Assembly (NCBI RefSeq): GCF_004570325.1
Contig: NZ_SPQO01000002.1
Coordinates: 1 to 64,000, forward strand
Origin: Mycobacterium sp. PS03-16
GTDB taxonomy: Bacteria > Actinomycetota > Actinomycetes > Mycobacteriales > Mycobacteriaceae
DNA: 64,000 nt
Direction: 5' to 3'
The notes under the pieces are model-generated. The model searched no databases. It had not been told where the DNA came from and worked only from the letters and a program-made list of their open reading frames with translations. Positions 1 through 8,203 of this stretch are shown here, piece by piece (positions within the stretch are counted from its first letter, which is position 1; each line of letters opens with the position of its first letter). Position numbers and translations under genes: made by a program.

Positions 1-126
1 CAGGTCTTCACCACCAACGACGCCCGCTGCGCAGCCCTTGCCCCCTGGCTCGACTACTACAACAATCAACGCCGCCATTCAGCCCTCGGAGGACAACCCC
101 CGACCAGCCGACTGTCACCAACCTGA
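1..126 (+). mobile_element. 3' end of IS481-type transposase (partial)
   Basis: Frame 1 is open from the window edge to a TGA at 124-126 and gives the last 41 residues of a transposase. It contains 'WLDYYNNQRRHSALGGQPP', the usual C-terminal signature of IS481/IS3-type DDE integrases, just past the catalytic glutamate region. The 5' part and left inverted repeat lie outside the window. IS481 elements typically end in ACA; the ACA at 136-138 may be the right tip, which would put the insertion point 1-2 bases from the ispH stop codon (140-142, opposite strand). The family call is strong; the element boundary is inferred. Confidence 0.8.
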
Positions 127-139
127 CTGCCGAGTACAC

Positions 140-1141
140 CTAGGCGCGGGCCGGGCGGATCTCCCGCGGCAACGCGAACACCAGCGTCTCGTTGGCCGTG
201 GTGACCGGCTGCACGGTGTCGTAGCCGTACTCGGCCAGCCGCTCGAGCACCCCACGCACCAGCACCTCGGGCACCGAGGCGCCGGAGGTGACACCGACCG
301 TGGTGACCCCCTCGAGCCACGCCGGGTCGATGTCCTCGGCGTAGTCGACCAGGTGGGCGGCGTCGGAGCCGGCGCCCAGCGCCACCTCGACCAGCCGCAC
401 CGAGTTCGACGAGTTCTTCGATCCGACGACGATGACGAGCTCACACTCGGGCGCCATCGCCTTGACCGCGACCTGGCGGTTCTGCGTGGCGTAGCAGATG
501 TCATCGCTCGGCGGGTCCTGCAGCGTCGGGAACTTCTCCCGCAGCCGGCGCACCGTCTCCATGGTCTCGTCGACGCTCAGCGTGGTCTGCGACAGCCAGA
601 TGACCTTGTTCGGATCCCGCACGGTGACCTTGTCGACCGCGTCCGGGTTGTCGACGACCTGCACGTGGTCGGGCGCCTCCCCGGCGGTGCCCACGACCTC
701 TTCGTGGCCTTCGTGGCCGACGAGCAGGATGTCGTAGTCGTCGCGGGCGAAGCGCTTCGCCTCGTTGTGCACCTTGGTCACCAGCGGGCAGGTGGCGTCG
801 ATGGTCTGCAGATTGCGGGCGGCCGCCTCTTCGTGGACGGTGGGCGCGACGCCGTGGGCGGAGAAGACCACGATGGCGCCCTCGGGCACCTCGTCGGTCT
901 GCTCCACGAACACCGCGCCGGCCTTGGCCAGCGTGTCCACGACGTACCGGTTGTGGACGATCTCGTGGCGCACGTACACCGGCGCCCCGTGCTTCTCGAG
1001 CGCACGTTCGACGGTCTCGACGGCCCGGTCCACCCCGGCGCAGTACCCGCGCGGCTCGGCGAGCAGAACCCGCTTGCCGCTGACGGGCCCTGCCACGGTT
1101 GCGGCGGCACCCGGAATCCCCATGTTGATAGTCGGCGGCAT
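140..1141 (-). CDS. ispH: 4-hydroxy-3-methylbut-2-enyl diphosphate reductase (IspH/LytB)
   Basis: Last step of the MEP isoprenoid pathway: a cytosolic [4Fe-4S] enzyme that reduces HMBPP to IPP and DMAPP. The three cluster cysteines are visible in 'GYCAGV', 'DATCPLV' and '[11 protein letters not shown]', together with the 'SAHGV' histidine and '[11 protein letters not shown]'. About 333 residues from the ATG at 1141 (reading [12 protein letters not shown]), which matches mycobacterial LytB2 N-termini; an upstream in-frame start at 1168 would add nine residues and is less likely. The 3' end abuts an IS481 end. It diverges from the gene at 1196. Very close to M. tuberculosis LytB2 by recollection. 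Confidence 0.96.
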   Translation of the reverse strand: MPPTINMGIPGAAATVAGPVSGKRVLLAEPRGYCAGVDRAVETVERALEKHGAPVYVRHEIVHNRYVVDTLAKAGAVFVEQTDEVPEGAIVVFSAHGVAPTVHEEAAARNLQTIDATCPLVTKVHNEAKRFARDDYDILLVGHEGHEEVVGTAGEAPDHVQVVDNPDAVDKVTVRDPNKVIWLSQTTLSVDETMETVRRLREKFPTLQDPPSDDICYATQNRQVAVKAMAPECELVIVVGSKNSSNSVRLVEVALGAGSDAAHLVDYAEDIDPAWLEGVTTVGVTSGASVPEVLVRGVLERLAEYGYDTVQPVTTANETLVFALPREIRPARA

Positions 1142-1182
1142 GACTCCCAGGGTACTGATCCTCGCCAATCGGGGGCCAGCCG

Positions 1183-1188
1183 TAGGCT
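1183..1188 (+). promoter_or_regulatory. -10 element, leaderless-type promoter of the 1196 gene
   Basis: TAGGCT fits the mycobacterial TANNNT -10 pattern and ends 7 nt before the ATG at 1196, the spacing expected if transcription starts at the start codon. No Shine-Dalgarno sequence is visible, consistent with a leaderless mRNA. Confidence 0.5.
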
Positions 1189-1195
1189 AGGCCCC

Positions 1196-1750
1196 ATGGC
1201 TACTGCACCTTATGGGGTTCGGCTGCTGGTCGGGGCCGCCGTCACGGCCGTCGAGGAAACCCGCAAGCTGCCACAGACCATCCTGATGTATCCGATGACG
1301 GTGGCCAGCCAGGTCGCCAGCCTGGTGATCCACTTCCAGCAGAACATCGCCGACCTGGTCAACAAGGGCGACGAGACGCTGGAGAACCTGTTCCCGCCGA
1401 AGGACGAGCAGCCCGAGTGGGCCACCTTCGACGAGGACACCGACGACGCGGCGCCGTCGGACGGCGACCGGCGCACCGAGGGCCGTTTCGCCCTGTTCAC
1501 CAACGGTGAGCCCGAGACCCCCGCGGACGACGCCGCGCCCACACGGGACGCCGCGGCGGCCGACGAGACCCCCGAGATCGTCACCGATCTCGACTACCAG
1601 TCGCTGACGCTGGCGCAGCTGCGCGCGCGGCTGCCCTCGCTGTCGGTGCCCGACCTCGAGGCGCTGCTGGCCTACGAGGGCGCCACCCGCGCGCGGGCGC
1701 CGTTCCAGACCCTGCTGGCGAACAGGATCACCCGCGCCTCGGCGAAGTGA
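1196..1750 (+). CDS. Rv1109c-like lipid-droplet-associated protein
   Basis: 184 residues. The N-terminal ~65 residues are amphipathic to hydrophobic ([20 protein letters not shown], then [19 protein letters not shown]) and resemble the helical apolipoprotein-like segment of mycobacterial lipid-droplet-associated proteins. The middle is acidic and low-complexity (Asp/Ala/Pro-rich, about 75-135), and the C-terminus (about 140-175) looks like a short SAP/Rho-N-like helical motif ('[25 protein letters not shown]'-type, quoted here only as its pattern of alternating leucines). The stop overlaps the xseA GTG by 4 bases, so the genes are co-transcribed. It sits in the same place as Rv1109c in M. tuberculosis. 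The lipid-droplet role is known for this family name but is not shown by the sequence. Confidence 0.75.
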   Translation: MATAPYGVRLLVGAAVTAVEETRKLPQTILMYPMTVASQVASLVIHFQQNIADLVNKGDETLENLFPPKDEQPEWATFDEDTDDAAPSDGDRRTEGRFALFTNGEPETPADDAAPTRDAAAADETPEIVTDLDYQSLTLAQLRARLPSLSVPDLEALLAYEGATRARAPFQTLLANRITRASAK

Positions 1751-2985
1751 CCGAACCCGAACAGGGCAGATCCCCCGACAACCCCTGGCCGGTGCGCGCG
1801 GTGGCCACCCGGGTCGCCAAGTACATCGACCGGCTCGGCACCGTGTGGATCGAAGGTCAGCTCACCGAGCTCAAGTTGCGCCAGTCCACCGCGTGGATGG
1901 TGCTGCGCGACCCCGCCGCGGACATGTCGCTGTCGGTGAGCTGCCCGCGTGACCTGGTCGCCGACGCGCCGGTGCCGCTGGCCGAGGGCACCCAGGTGAT
2001 CGTGCTGGGCAAGCCGCAGTTCTACACCCGCAACGGGTCGTTCTCGCTGCGCATCAGCCAGATCCGCGCCGTCGGCATCGGTGAACTGCTCGCCCGCATC
2101 GACCGGCTGCGCCGCCTGCTCGACGCCGAGGGGCTGTTCGATCCCCGCCTCAAGCGGCCCATCCCGTTTCTGCCCGGTGTCGTCGGCCTGATCACCGGAC
2201 GCGCCAGCCACGCCGAGCGCGACGTGGTGTCGGTGGCCACCGACCGGTGGCCTGCGGTGCGGTTCGACATCCGCAACACCGCCGTGCAGGGCACCAACAC
2301 CGTCCCGCAGGTGGTCGAGGCGCTGCGCGCCCTCGACGCCGATCCCGAGGTCGACGTCATCGTCATCGCCCGCGGCGGCGGCAGCGTGGAGGATCTGCTG
2401 CCCTTTTCCGACGAGACGCTGTGCCGCGAGATCGCCAAGTGCACCACACCGGTGGTCAGCGCCATCGGCCACGAACCCGACAACCCGCTGTGCGATCTGG
2501 TCGCCGATCTGCGCGCCGCCACCCCGACCGACGCGGCCAAACGCGTGGTGCCCGACGCAGCCGCGGAGTCGGCGCTGGTGTCGGAGCTGTGCCGGCGCAG
2601 CGGGCAGGCGCTGCGCCACTGGGTGACCCGCGAACAACACCTCCTCGATCAGCTCCGCAGCCGCCCGGTGCTGGCGCAACCGGAGCAGGCGCTCGCCGCC
2701 CGGTCGGAGGAGATCCAGCGCGCGCTGGCCGCGGCGCGGCGCGATGTCACCCGCACGATCACCGCGGAGACCGACCGCATCAGCCATCTGTCGGCGCGGT
2801 TGGCGACGCTCGGCCCGGCCGCCACCCTGGCGCGCGGGTACGCGGTGGTGCAGACGGTGCCGGCGTCCGGGGACCCGGATGTGCTGCGCTCGGTCGACGA
2901 CGCGCCCGCCGGGACGCGGCTGCGAGTCCGGGTGGCCGACGGCGCGCTGGGCGCGGTCAGTAAGGGAGTGACGCGGCATGCCTGA
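1747..2985 (+). CDS. xseA: Exodeoxyribonuclease VII large subunit
   Basis: Catalytic subunit of ExoVII, which degrades single-stranded DNA from both ends into acid-insoluble then soluble oligonucleotides. 412 residues: an N-terminal OB-fold (about 1-115, '[20 protein letters not shown]'), the catalytic domain with '[14 protein letters not shown]', '[12 protein letters not shown]', 'LCREIA' and '[11 protein letters not shown]', then a long helical C-terminus. Start is GTG at 1747, translationally coupled to the upstream gene through a GTGA overlap. xseB follows 15 nt downstream, so the complex is made from one transcript. Confidence 0.95.
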   Translation: MTEPEQGRSPDNPWPVRAVATRVAKYIDRLGTVWIEGQLTELKLRQSTAWMVLRDPAADMSLSVSCPRDLVADAPVPLAEGTQVIVLGKPQFYTRNGSFSLRISQIRAVGIGELLARIDRLRRLLDAEGLFDPRLKRPIPFLPGVVGLITGRASHAERDVVSVATDRWPAVRFDIRNTAVQGTNTVPQVVEALRALDADPEVDVIVIARGGGSVEDLLPFSDETLCREIAKCTTPVVSAIGHEPDNPLCDLVADLRAATPTDAAKRVVPDAAAESALVSELCRRSGQALRHWVTREQHLLDQLRSRPVLAQPEQALAARSEEIQRALAAARRDVTRTITAETDRISHLSARLATLGPAATLARGYAVVQTVPASGDPDVLRSVDDAPAGTRLRVRVADGALGAVSKGVTRHA

Positions 2986-3000
2986 CGACGGGAGCGACCG

Positions 3001-3225
3001 ATGACCGATGAGACGAAGCCCATTAGTGAGCTGGGATATGAGGAAGCCCGCGACGAACTGATCGATGTCGTGCAGCATCTCGAGCGTGGCGGCCTGGACC
3101 TCGACGCCTCGCTGAAGTTGTGGGAACGCGGCGAAGAACTGGCCAAACGCTGCGAGGAGCACTTAGCCGGCGCCCGCAAGCGAGTGGCCGACGCGCTGGC
3201 CTCACGGGAGGACCACGACGGTTGA
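3001..3225 (+). CDS. xseB: Exodeoxyribonuclease VII small subunit
   Basis: 74 residues, the usual size. It carries the family pattern 'SYEEAxxEL', seen here as '[20 protein letters not shown]', followed by '[20 protein letters not shown]'. It binds the helical region of XseA as an all-helical oligomer. ATG at 3001 has a GGGAG ribosome-binding site about 7 nt upstream and follows the xseA stop by 15 nt. Confidence 0.93.
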   Translation: MTDETKPISELGYEEARDELIDVVQHLERGGLDLDASLKLWERGEELAKRCEEHLAGARKRVADALASREDHDG

Positions 3226-3259
3226 TCCGGCAACCGGTTCAGGTCTGAGGCTTCAAAAC

Positions 3260-3281
3260 TGGAACACGTTTCAGTTATAGT
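3260..3281 (+). promoter_or_regulatory. KstR-like operator overlapping a leaderless promoter
   Basis: TGGAACACGTTTCA at 3260-3273 matches the published KstR (sterol catabolism repressor) pattern TnnAACnnGTTnnA at every fixed base. TATAGT at 3276-3281 is a good TANNNT -10 and ends 6 nt before the ATG at 3288. The operator therefore occupies the spacer just upstream of the -10, well placed for repression. The same 14-bp pattern recurs at 11514 and 62172. KstR binding itself is inferred. Confidence 0.7.
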
Positions 3282-3287
3282 CGCCCC

Positions 3288-4400
3288 ATGGGTGACTCAT
3301 CGCTGACCACCGAACTGGGCCGGGTGCTGGTGACCGGGGGCTCCGGCTTCGTCGGAGCCAACCTCGTCCGGGAACTGCTCGAGCGCGGCCACCAGGTCCG
3401 GTCGTTCGACCGCGCACCGTCACCGCTGGCCGACCATCCCCGGCTCGAGACGCTCGAAGGCGACATCTGCGATCCGGAGACCGTCGCCGCCGCGGTCGCG
3501 GGCGTCGACACGGTGTTCCACACCGCCGCGATCATCGACCTGATGGGCGGGGCGTCGGTCACGCAGGAATACCGGCAGCGCAGTTTCGCGGTCAACGTCA
3601 CCGGCACCGAGAACCTGGTGCACGCCGCCCGCGCCGCGGGGGTGCAGCGGTTCGTCTACACGGCCTCCAACAGCGTGGTGATGGGCGGCAGGCGCATCCA
3701 GAACGGTGACGAGACGCTGCCCTACACCGACCGCTTCAACGACCTCTACACCGAGACCAAGGTGGCGGCCGAGAAGTTCGTGCTCGGTGAGAACGGTGTG
3801 CAGGGCATGTTGACCTGTTCGGTCCGGCCCAGCGGCATCTGGGGCCGCGGCGATCAGACCATGTTCCGCAAGGTGTTCGAGAGCGTGCTGGCCGGCCACG
3901 TCAAGGTGCTGGTCGGCAGCAAGCAGGTCAAACTCGACAACTCCTACGTGCACAACCTGATTCATGGCTTCATCCTCGCCGCGCAGCACCTGGTGCCCGG
4001 CGGCACCGCGCCCGGACAGGCCTACTTCATCAACGACGGCGATCCGGTCAACATGTTCGAGTTCGCCCGTCCCGTCGTCGAGGCCTGCGGTGAGAAGCTG
4101 CCCAGGTTCCGGGTGTCGGGCCGGTTGGTGCGGTTCGTGATGACGCTGTGGCAGCGGCTGCACTTCCGCTTCGGAATCCCCAAGCCGCCGCTGGAACCGC
4201 TGGCGATCGAGCGCATCTACCTCGACAACTACTTCTCGATCGCGAAGGCCGGACGCGACCTCGGCTACCGGCCGCTGTTCACCACCGAGCAGGCGATGGC
4301 CGACTGCCTGCCGTACTACGTCGAGCTGTTCGAGAAGATGAAGGCACAGCACGGCACGCCGGCCGTGCACGCGGTCACGGCAGTGCCGCCAGCGGGGTGA
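3288..4400 (+). CDS. 3-beta-hydroxysteroid dehydrogenase / NAD-dependent epimerase family (Rv1106c-like)
   Basis: 370-residue extended SDR. The Rossmann motif 'VTGGSGFVGANLV' is at about 13-25. The catalytic 'YTETK' (YxxxK) is at about 155-159, with an upstream 'TASNSVV' serine. It resembles the M. tuberculosis 3-beta-HSD Rv1106c, which oxidises cholesterol or pregnenolone at the 3-hydroxyl with isomerisation to the 4-ene-3-one. The KstR-like box and leaderless promoter directly upstream fit sterol-inducible expression. The 3' end overlaps the convergent 2H phosphoesterase gene by 26 bases. Related activities on other sterols or sugar nucleotides are possible, but length and context favour the steroid enzyme. 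Confidence 0.88.
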   Translation: MGDSSLTTELGRVLVTGGSGFVGANLVRELLERGHQVRSFDRAPSPLADHPRLETLEGDICDPETVAAAVAGVDTVFHTAAIIDLMGGASVTQEYRQRSFAVNVTGTENLVHAARAAGVQRFVYTASNSVVMGGRRIQNGDETLPYTDRFNDLYTETKVAAEKFVLGENGVQGMLTCSVRPSGIWGRGDQTMFRKVFESVLAGHVKVLVGSKQVKLDNSYVHNLIHGFILAAQHLVPGGTAPGQAYFINDGDPVNMFEFARPVVEACGEKLPRFRVSGRLVRFVMTLWQRLHFRFGIPKPPLEPLAIERIYLDNYFSIAKAGRDLGYRPLFTTEQAMADCLPYYVELFEKMKAQHGTPAVHAVTAVPPAG

Positions 4401-4899
4401 CCTCGCCGGTCGAGCTGTCGACCAGTGCGGACCGGTCCAGCGTCACCTGCATCGGCAGCACGTCGTAGAGCGCGGCCGCCACCGCGGGCAACTGCTCCAG
4501 AGTGGCCCGGGTGGCGACCGAACAGTGCGGGATCCACACGCCGGGGCGGTAGTGCTTGTGCAGGTCGGCACCGGTGGCGGTGACGGCGTCGACGACGCGC
4601 TCCTGTCGCGCGACGAACTCTGCTCGGACACCGGCCACCAGCCAGACCCGCCCGCGCCGGAACAGCCCGACGCCGTCGAAATGCAGTGCGACGGCGTCGT
4701 GGCCGGGTAACCGGTCGAGCGCCTCGTGCACCGCGTCTTGATTCCATTGCCGCAGAACGGCGAACGACACGTGCGGCACGTGCCTGCGGTGGGTGTGGGA
4801 ACGCAGGGTCGGCACCCCGATGTCCTCGAGCCGATCCCAGATCGCCCGGATCGCTGCGTCGGACCGCCGGTCGAAGAGCAGGCAGACGGCGAGCGCCAC
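4375..4899 (-). CDS. 2'-5' RNA ligase / 2H phosphoesterase family protein
   Basis: 174 residues with the two HxS/T motifs that define the 2H phosphoesterase (LigT) fold: 'HVSFA' (His43) and 'HCSVA' (His125). Such enzymes cleave or form 2'-5' or 2',3'-cyclic phosphodiester bonds in RNA or nucleotides; the substrate cannot be told here. Start is GTG at 4899, 23 nt after the stop of the upstream MgtC-like gene on the same strand, so the two are probably co-transcribed. The C-terminus overlaps the 3-beta-HSD gene tail-to-tail. Confidence 0.82.
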   Translation of the reverse strand: MALAVCLLFDRRSDAAIRAIWDRLEDIGVPTLRSHTHRRHVPHVSFAVLRQWNQDAVHEALDRLPGHDAVALHFDGVGLFRRGRVWLVAGVRAEFVARQERVVDAVTATGADLHKHYRPGVWIPHCSVATRATLEQLPAVAAALYDVLPMQVTLDRSALVDSSTGEVTPLAALP

Positions 4900-4922
4900 G
4901 GGTCAGCGGTCCCTGTGTCCGG

Positions 4923-5639
4923 TCACGGGTGGCCGAAGCCGTGCGGCGCCTCGTCGGGGATGCTCCACCGCACCGACAGCACGCGGGCATCGACTGCGAG
5001 CACCCCGACGGCCTGCTCGAGGAGCGCATCGTCACGGGCGGCGGCCGACAGCCCGACGCGGATCTCGACCCGGCCCGGTCCGGCGTCGGCCGAGTGCATC
5101 GACGTCAGCTGCAGCCTGGGTGACCGCACGGTCTGCACCAGCAGGTCGCGTGTGTCGGTGCCGTGGTCGTCGCGGCAGACCACGGTGAGCAGGTAGTTCA
5201 CCGGCGGGTGCTCGCGTCCGCCGAGGCGCTTCTCCCGATCCATCCGCTCGGCCAGCGGGTGCAGGAAGAGGTTGACCGCCACCACGATCACCCCGCTGGC
5301 GATCGCCTCGCGCCACAGCCAGGCCCCCGCCAGCGCCCCGACCGCCGCCGTCGACCACAGCGTGGCCGCGGTGTTCAGCCCGGTCACCGACAGGCCCTGT
5401 TTCATGATGACGCCGGCGCCGAGAAAGCCGATGCCCGAGACGATCTGGGCGGCCACCCGGGTGGGGTCCGAACCGGGGAAGCTGTACGCGCCGAGGATGA
5501 GGAACAGCGCCGAGCCCGTGCTGACGAGCGCCATGGTCTGCAGCCCGGCCAGCCGCGAGCGCCACTGCCGCTCCAGACCGATCGCGACCCCGAGCACGGT
5601 GGCCAGGCCCACGCGGGTGAGCAGGTCCACGGCGAGCAT
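4923..5639 (-). CDS. MgtC/SapB family membrane protein
   Basis: 238 residues. Four to five membrane helices in the first ~140 residues carry the MgtC hallmarks: 'LGVAIGLERQWRSRLAGL', 'GIGFLGAGVIMK', 'GLNTAATLWSTAAVG'. A soluble C-terminal domain (about 150-238) resembles the ACT-like domain of longer MgtC proteins. MgtC proteins support growth at low Mg2+ and intracellular survival, partly by acting on ATP synthase. Start chosen at ATG 5639 (MLAVDLLTRVG), where the first helix begins; longer upstream frames add only Arg/Pro-rich shadow sequence. No M-box riboswitch is recognisable in the 146-bp gap to the divergent sulfatase. Confidence 0.88.
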   Translation of the reverse strand: MLAVDLLTRVGLATVLGVAIGLERQWRSRLAGLQTMALVSTGSALFLILGAYSFPGSDPTRVAAQIVSGIGFLGAGVIMKQGLSVTGLNTAATLWSTAAVGALAGAWLWREAIASGVIVVAVNLFLHPLAERMDREKRLGGREHPPVNYLLTVVCRDDHGTDTRDLLVQTVRSPRLQLTSMHSADAGPGRVEIRVGLSAAARDDALLEQAVGVLAVDARVLSVRWSIPDEAPHGFGHP

Positions 5640-5726
5640 GTCTGGATTCTCCAGTGCGCACTGGTCCCGGCGGCCGTGACACGCGGCGACACGCGCAATT
5701 TTCGGACAGTTTATGCGCGATCCGGC

Positions 5727-5780
5727 TTGCCTGGGCCCGCGCGCTTCTAGCATCGACGCATACGTCAACCGCGAAGGGGG
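5727..5780 (+). promoter_or_regulatory. Putative promoter and ribosome-binding site of the sulfatase operon
   Basis: TTGCCT (5727-5732) and TAGCAT (5748-5753) form a -35/-10 pair with a short 15-bp spacer. A strong purine-rich Shine-Dalgarno (AAGGGGG, about 5774-5780) precedes the GTG at 5786, which decides that start over upstream frames. Confidence 0.45.
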
Positions 5781-5785
5781 CCCCT

Positions 5786-7324
5786 GTGCCGGACGGTAAG
5801 CCGAACATCCTGGTGATCTGGGGCGACGACATCGGGATCACCAATCTCAGCTGCTACAGCGACGGCCTCATGGGTTATCGCACGCCCAACATCGACCGAA
5901 TCGCCGCCGAGGGAATGCGGTTCACCGACTCCTACGGTGAGCAGAGCTGCACCGCCGGACGAGCAGCGTTCATCACCGGGCAGAGTGTCTACCGAACCGG
6001 TTTGAGCAAGGTCGGCATGCCCGGTGCCGACGTCGGGCTGCAAGCCGAGGATCCCACGATCGCCGAGTGCCTCAAACCGCTGGGCTACGCCACCGGCCAG
6101 TTCGGCAAGAACCACCTCGGCGACCTGAACAAGTACCTTCCGACAGTGCACGGCTTCGACGAGTTCTTCGGCAACCTCTATCACCTCAACGCCGAGGAGG
6201 AACCCGAGCTGCCCGACTATCCGACAGCCGACGAAGCGCCGATCATGCGCAACGCCTTTCTGCCGCGCGGTGTCATCCACTCATGGGCCACCGACGAGGA
6301 CAACGACGAACTGCACGAGCGTTGGGGACCGGTGGGCAGACAGCGTATCGAGGACACCGGTCCGCTGACCAAGAAGCGCATGGAGACCATCGACGACGAA
6401 ACCACCGGTGCGTGCCTGGACTTCATCAGGCGCCAAGTGGAGACGAAGACACCGTTTTTCGTGTGGATGAACATGACCCACATGCACTTTCGCACCCATA
6501 CCAAACCGGAGAGCATCGGCCAGGCGGGGCGTTGGCAGTCGCCTTACCACGACACGATGGTCGACCACGACAAGCACGTCGGACTCTTGCTCGACGTTCT
6601 CGACGAACTCGGCATCGCCGACGACACGATCGTCGTCTACTCGACCGACAACGGCCCGCACGCCAACACATGGCCCGACGGCGCGACCACTCCGTTCCGC
6701 AGCGAGAAGAACACCAACTGGGAGGGCGCCTTCCGGATTCCGGAGATGGTCCGCTGGCCCGGCAGGATTCCGGCCGGCGTGGTGTCCAATGAGATCGTCC
6801 AGCATCACGACTGGTTCCCGACGTTCCTCGCCGCGGCCGGCGAGCCCGACATCGTCGAGAAACTCAAGGCGGGACACAAGGTCGGCGACAAGGAGTTCAA
6901 GGTCCACCTGGACGCGTTCAACCTCTTGCCGTACCTGACCGGCGACGTCGACGAAAGCCCGCGACAGGGCTTCATCTACTTCTCCGATGACGGCGATGTG
7001 CTCGGTCTTCGGTACAGCAACTGGAAGATCGTGTTCATGGAGCAGCGGTGCGACGGCACCCTGCAGATCTGGCAGGAACCGTTCACTCCGTTGCGCGCAC
7101 CCAAGATCTTCAACCTGCGTACCGACCCCTTCGAGCGCGCCGATGTCACGTCGAACACCTACTACGACTGGCTCCTCGACCACCTGTACCTGGCGTTCTA
7201 CGCCGCCGCGGTGGTCACGCATTTCTTGGAGACCTTCAAGCAATTCCCGCCGCGCCAGGAGCCGGCGTCGTTCACGATCAACAATGCGGTGGAGAAACTG
7301 CACGAATTCCTGGCGAAGGACTAG
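5786..7324 (+). CDS. Type I (formylglycine-dependent) sulfatase, arylsulfatase family
   Basis: About 512 residues from the GTG at 5786. The N-terminal metal site is 'ILVIWGDDIG'. The sulfatase consensus C-x-(P/A)-x-R appears as Cys55-Thr-Ala-Gly-Arg59, the cysteine that must be converted to formylglycine. Further motifs are 'GKNHLGDL', 'MTHMHF' and 'VVYSTDNGPH' with Asp-Asn metal ligands. No signal peptide, so cytosolic. The operon also encodes a HAD hydrolase (starting 1 nt after the stop) and a formylglycine-generating enzyme that would activate this protein. Substrate unknown; the C-terminal 'YYDWLLDHLYLAFYAAAVV' segment is common to bacterial arylsulfatases of this subgroup. Codon use looks less G+C-rich than the neighbours by eye. 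Confidence 0.92.
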   Translation: MPDGKPNILVIWGDDIGITNLSCYSDGLMGYRTPNIDRIAAEGMRFTDSYGEQSCTAGRAAFITGQSVYRTGLSKVGMPGADVGLQAEDPTIAECLKPLGYATGQFGKNHLGDLNKYLPTVHGFDEFFGNLYHLNAEEEPELPDYPTADEAPIMRNAFLPRGVIHSWATDEDNDELHERWGPVGRQRIEDTGPLTKKRMETIDDETTGACLDFIRRQVETKTPFFVWMNMTHMHFRTHTKPESIGQAGRWQSPYHDTMVDHDKHVGLLLDVLDELGIADDTIVVYSTDNGPHANTWPDGATTPFRSEKNTNWEGAFRIPEMVRWPGRIPAGVVSNEIVQHHDWFPTFLAAAGEPDIVEKLKAGHKVGDKEFKVHLDAFNLLPYLTGDVDESPRQGFIYFSDDGDVLGLRYSNWKIVFMEQRCDGTLQIWQEPFTPLRAPKIFNLRTDPFERADVTSNTYYDWLLDHLYLAFYAAAVVTHFLETFKQFPPRQEPASFTINNAVEKLHEFLAKD

Positions 7325-8203
7325 ATGCTCGAGTCGTGGAACGACGGGCCCACGAAGTCGGCGATCGTCGAGTTCGTGGGCCGCACCGTCACCGAGGTTC
7401 CGGTTGAGGAACGCGTCGCGGTCTTCGACAACGACGGCACGCTGTGGTGCGAGAAACCCGCATACATCCAATTGGACTTCCTCGTCCGTCGCATGGCCGA
7501 GCAGGCGAAGGCCGATCCGTCCCTGGCGGAGCGCCAGCCCTACCGGGCGGCCGCGGCCGGTGATCTGGCGTGGTTCGGGGATGCGGTCACCAAGCACTAC
7601 AACGGTGACGACTCCGAATTGAAAGCGCTTGCCAGTGGAGTTCTTTCGGCATTCGTCGGGCTGACGGTCGAGGAGCACGCCGAACGCGTCAAGGGCTTCT
7701 TCGCGACGGCCGAACACCCGACGCTGAGACGCCCGTACACAGCGTGCGGTTATGCACCGATGATCGAGCTGCTGCGCTACCTGGAGGACAACGGTTTCAC
7801 CAACTACATCGCCTCCGGCGGCGGCCGCGACTTCATGCGGCCGGTCACCACGGCCATGTACGGCATCCCGCCCGAGCGCGTCATCGGCAGCTCGGTGGGC
7901 CTCGATTTCGCCGATGGCGACCTGCGCACCACGAATCGGCCGGAGTTCCTCGACGACGGGCCGGTCAAACCCGTGCGCATCTGGGGGCGGACCGGACGTC
8001 GGCCGATCCTCGCCGTCGGCAATTCCAACGGTGACATCGAAATGCTCGAATTCACCCGTGGCCTCCGCCTGCTGGTGCTCCATGACGACGACGAGCGCGA
8101 ATTCTCCTACACCGCGGGGGCCGAACGCGCGCTCGAGCACGCCGGGGCGCAGGGCTGGACGGTGATCAGTATGCGTGACGACTGGGCGACGATCTTCGCG
8201 TGA
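7325..8203 (+). CDS. HAD-family phosphatase
   Basis: 292 residues. HAD motif I is 'FDNDGTLW' (Asp35 nucleophile, Asp37 acid/base), motif II 'YIASGG' (Ser164), and motif IV 'GNSNGDIEM' (Asp237). The cap insert lies between motifs I and II, similar to phosphoserine-phosphatase-like acid phosphatases. ATG follows the sulfatase stop directly, and its TGA overlaps the next GTG by 4 bases, so all three genes are translationally coupled. A role in removing phosphate from the sulfatase product or its carrier is only a guess. No signal peptide is seen. Confidence 0.85.
   Translation: MLESWNDGPTKSAIVEFVGRTVTEVPVEERVAVFDNDGTLWCEKPAYIQLDFLVRRMAEQAKADPSLAERQPYRAAAAGDLAWFGDAVTKHYNGDDSELKALASGVLSAFVGLTVEEHAERVKGFFATAEHPTLRRPYTACGYAPMIELLRYLEDNGFTNYIASGGGRDFMRPVTTAMYGIPPERVIGSSVGLDFADGDLRTTNRPEFLDDGPVKPVRIWGRTGRRPILAVGNSNGDIEMLEFTRGLRLLVLHDDDEREFSYTAGAERALEHAGAQGWTVISMRDDWATIFA

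Noticed and set aside
38..1195. N-terminal extension of the lipid-droplet-associated protein through the ispH gene
   Set aside because: The extension is antisense to ispH; a -10 element 7 nt before ATG 1196 marks the real start.
4375..4400. Frameshift at the end of the 3-beta-HSD gene
   Set aside because: The 26-base overlap with the 2H phosphoesterase is a normal convergent overlap; both proteins have plausible lengths.
5640..5785. Possible Mg2+ riboswitch upstream of the MgtC-like gene
   Set aside because: Only 146 bp shared with a divergent gene, and no M-box-like conserved segments could be recognised.
6281..8140. A 619-codon open frame on the minus strand
   Set aside because: Antisense to the sulfatase and HAD genes, which carry intact catalytic motifs; the shadow frame has no recognisable domain.
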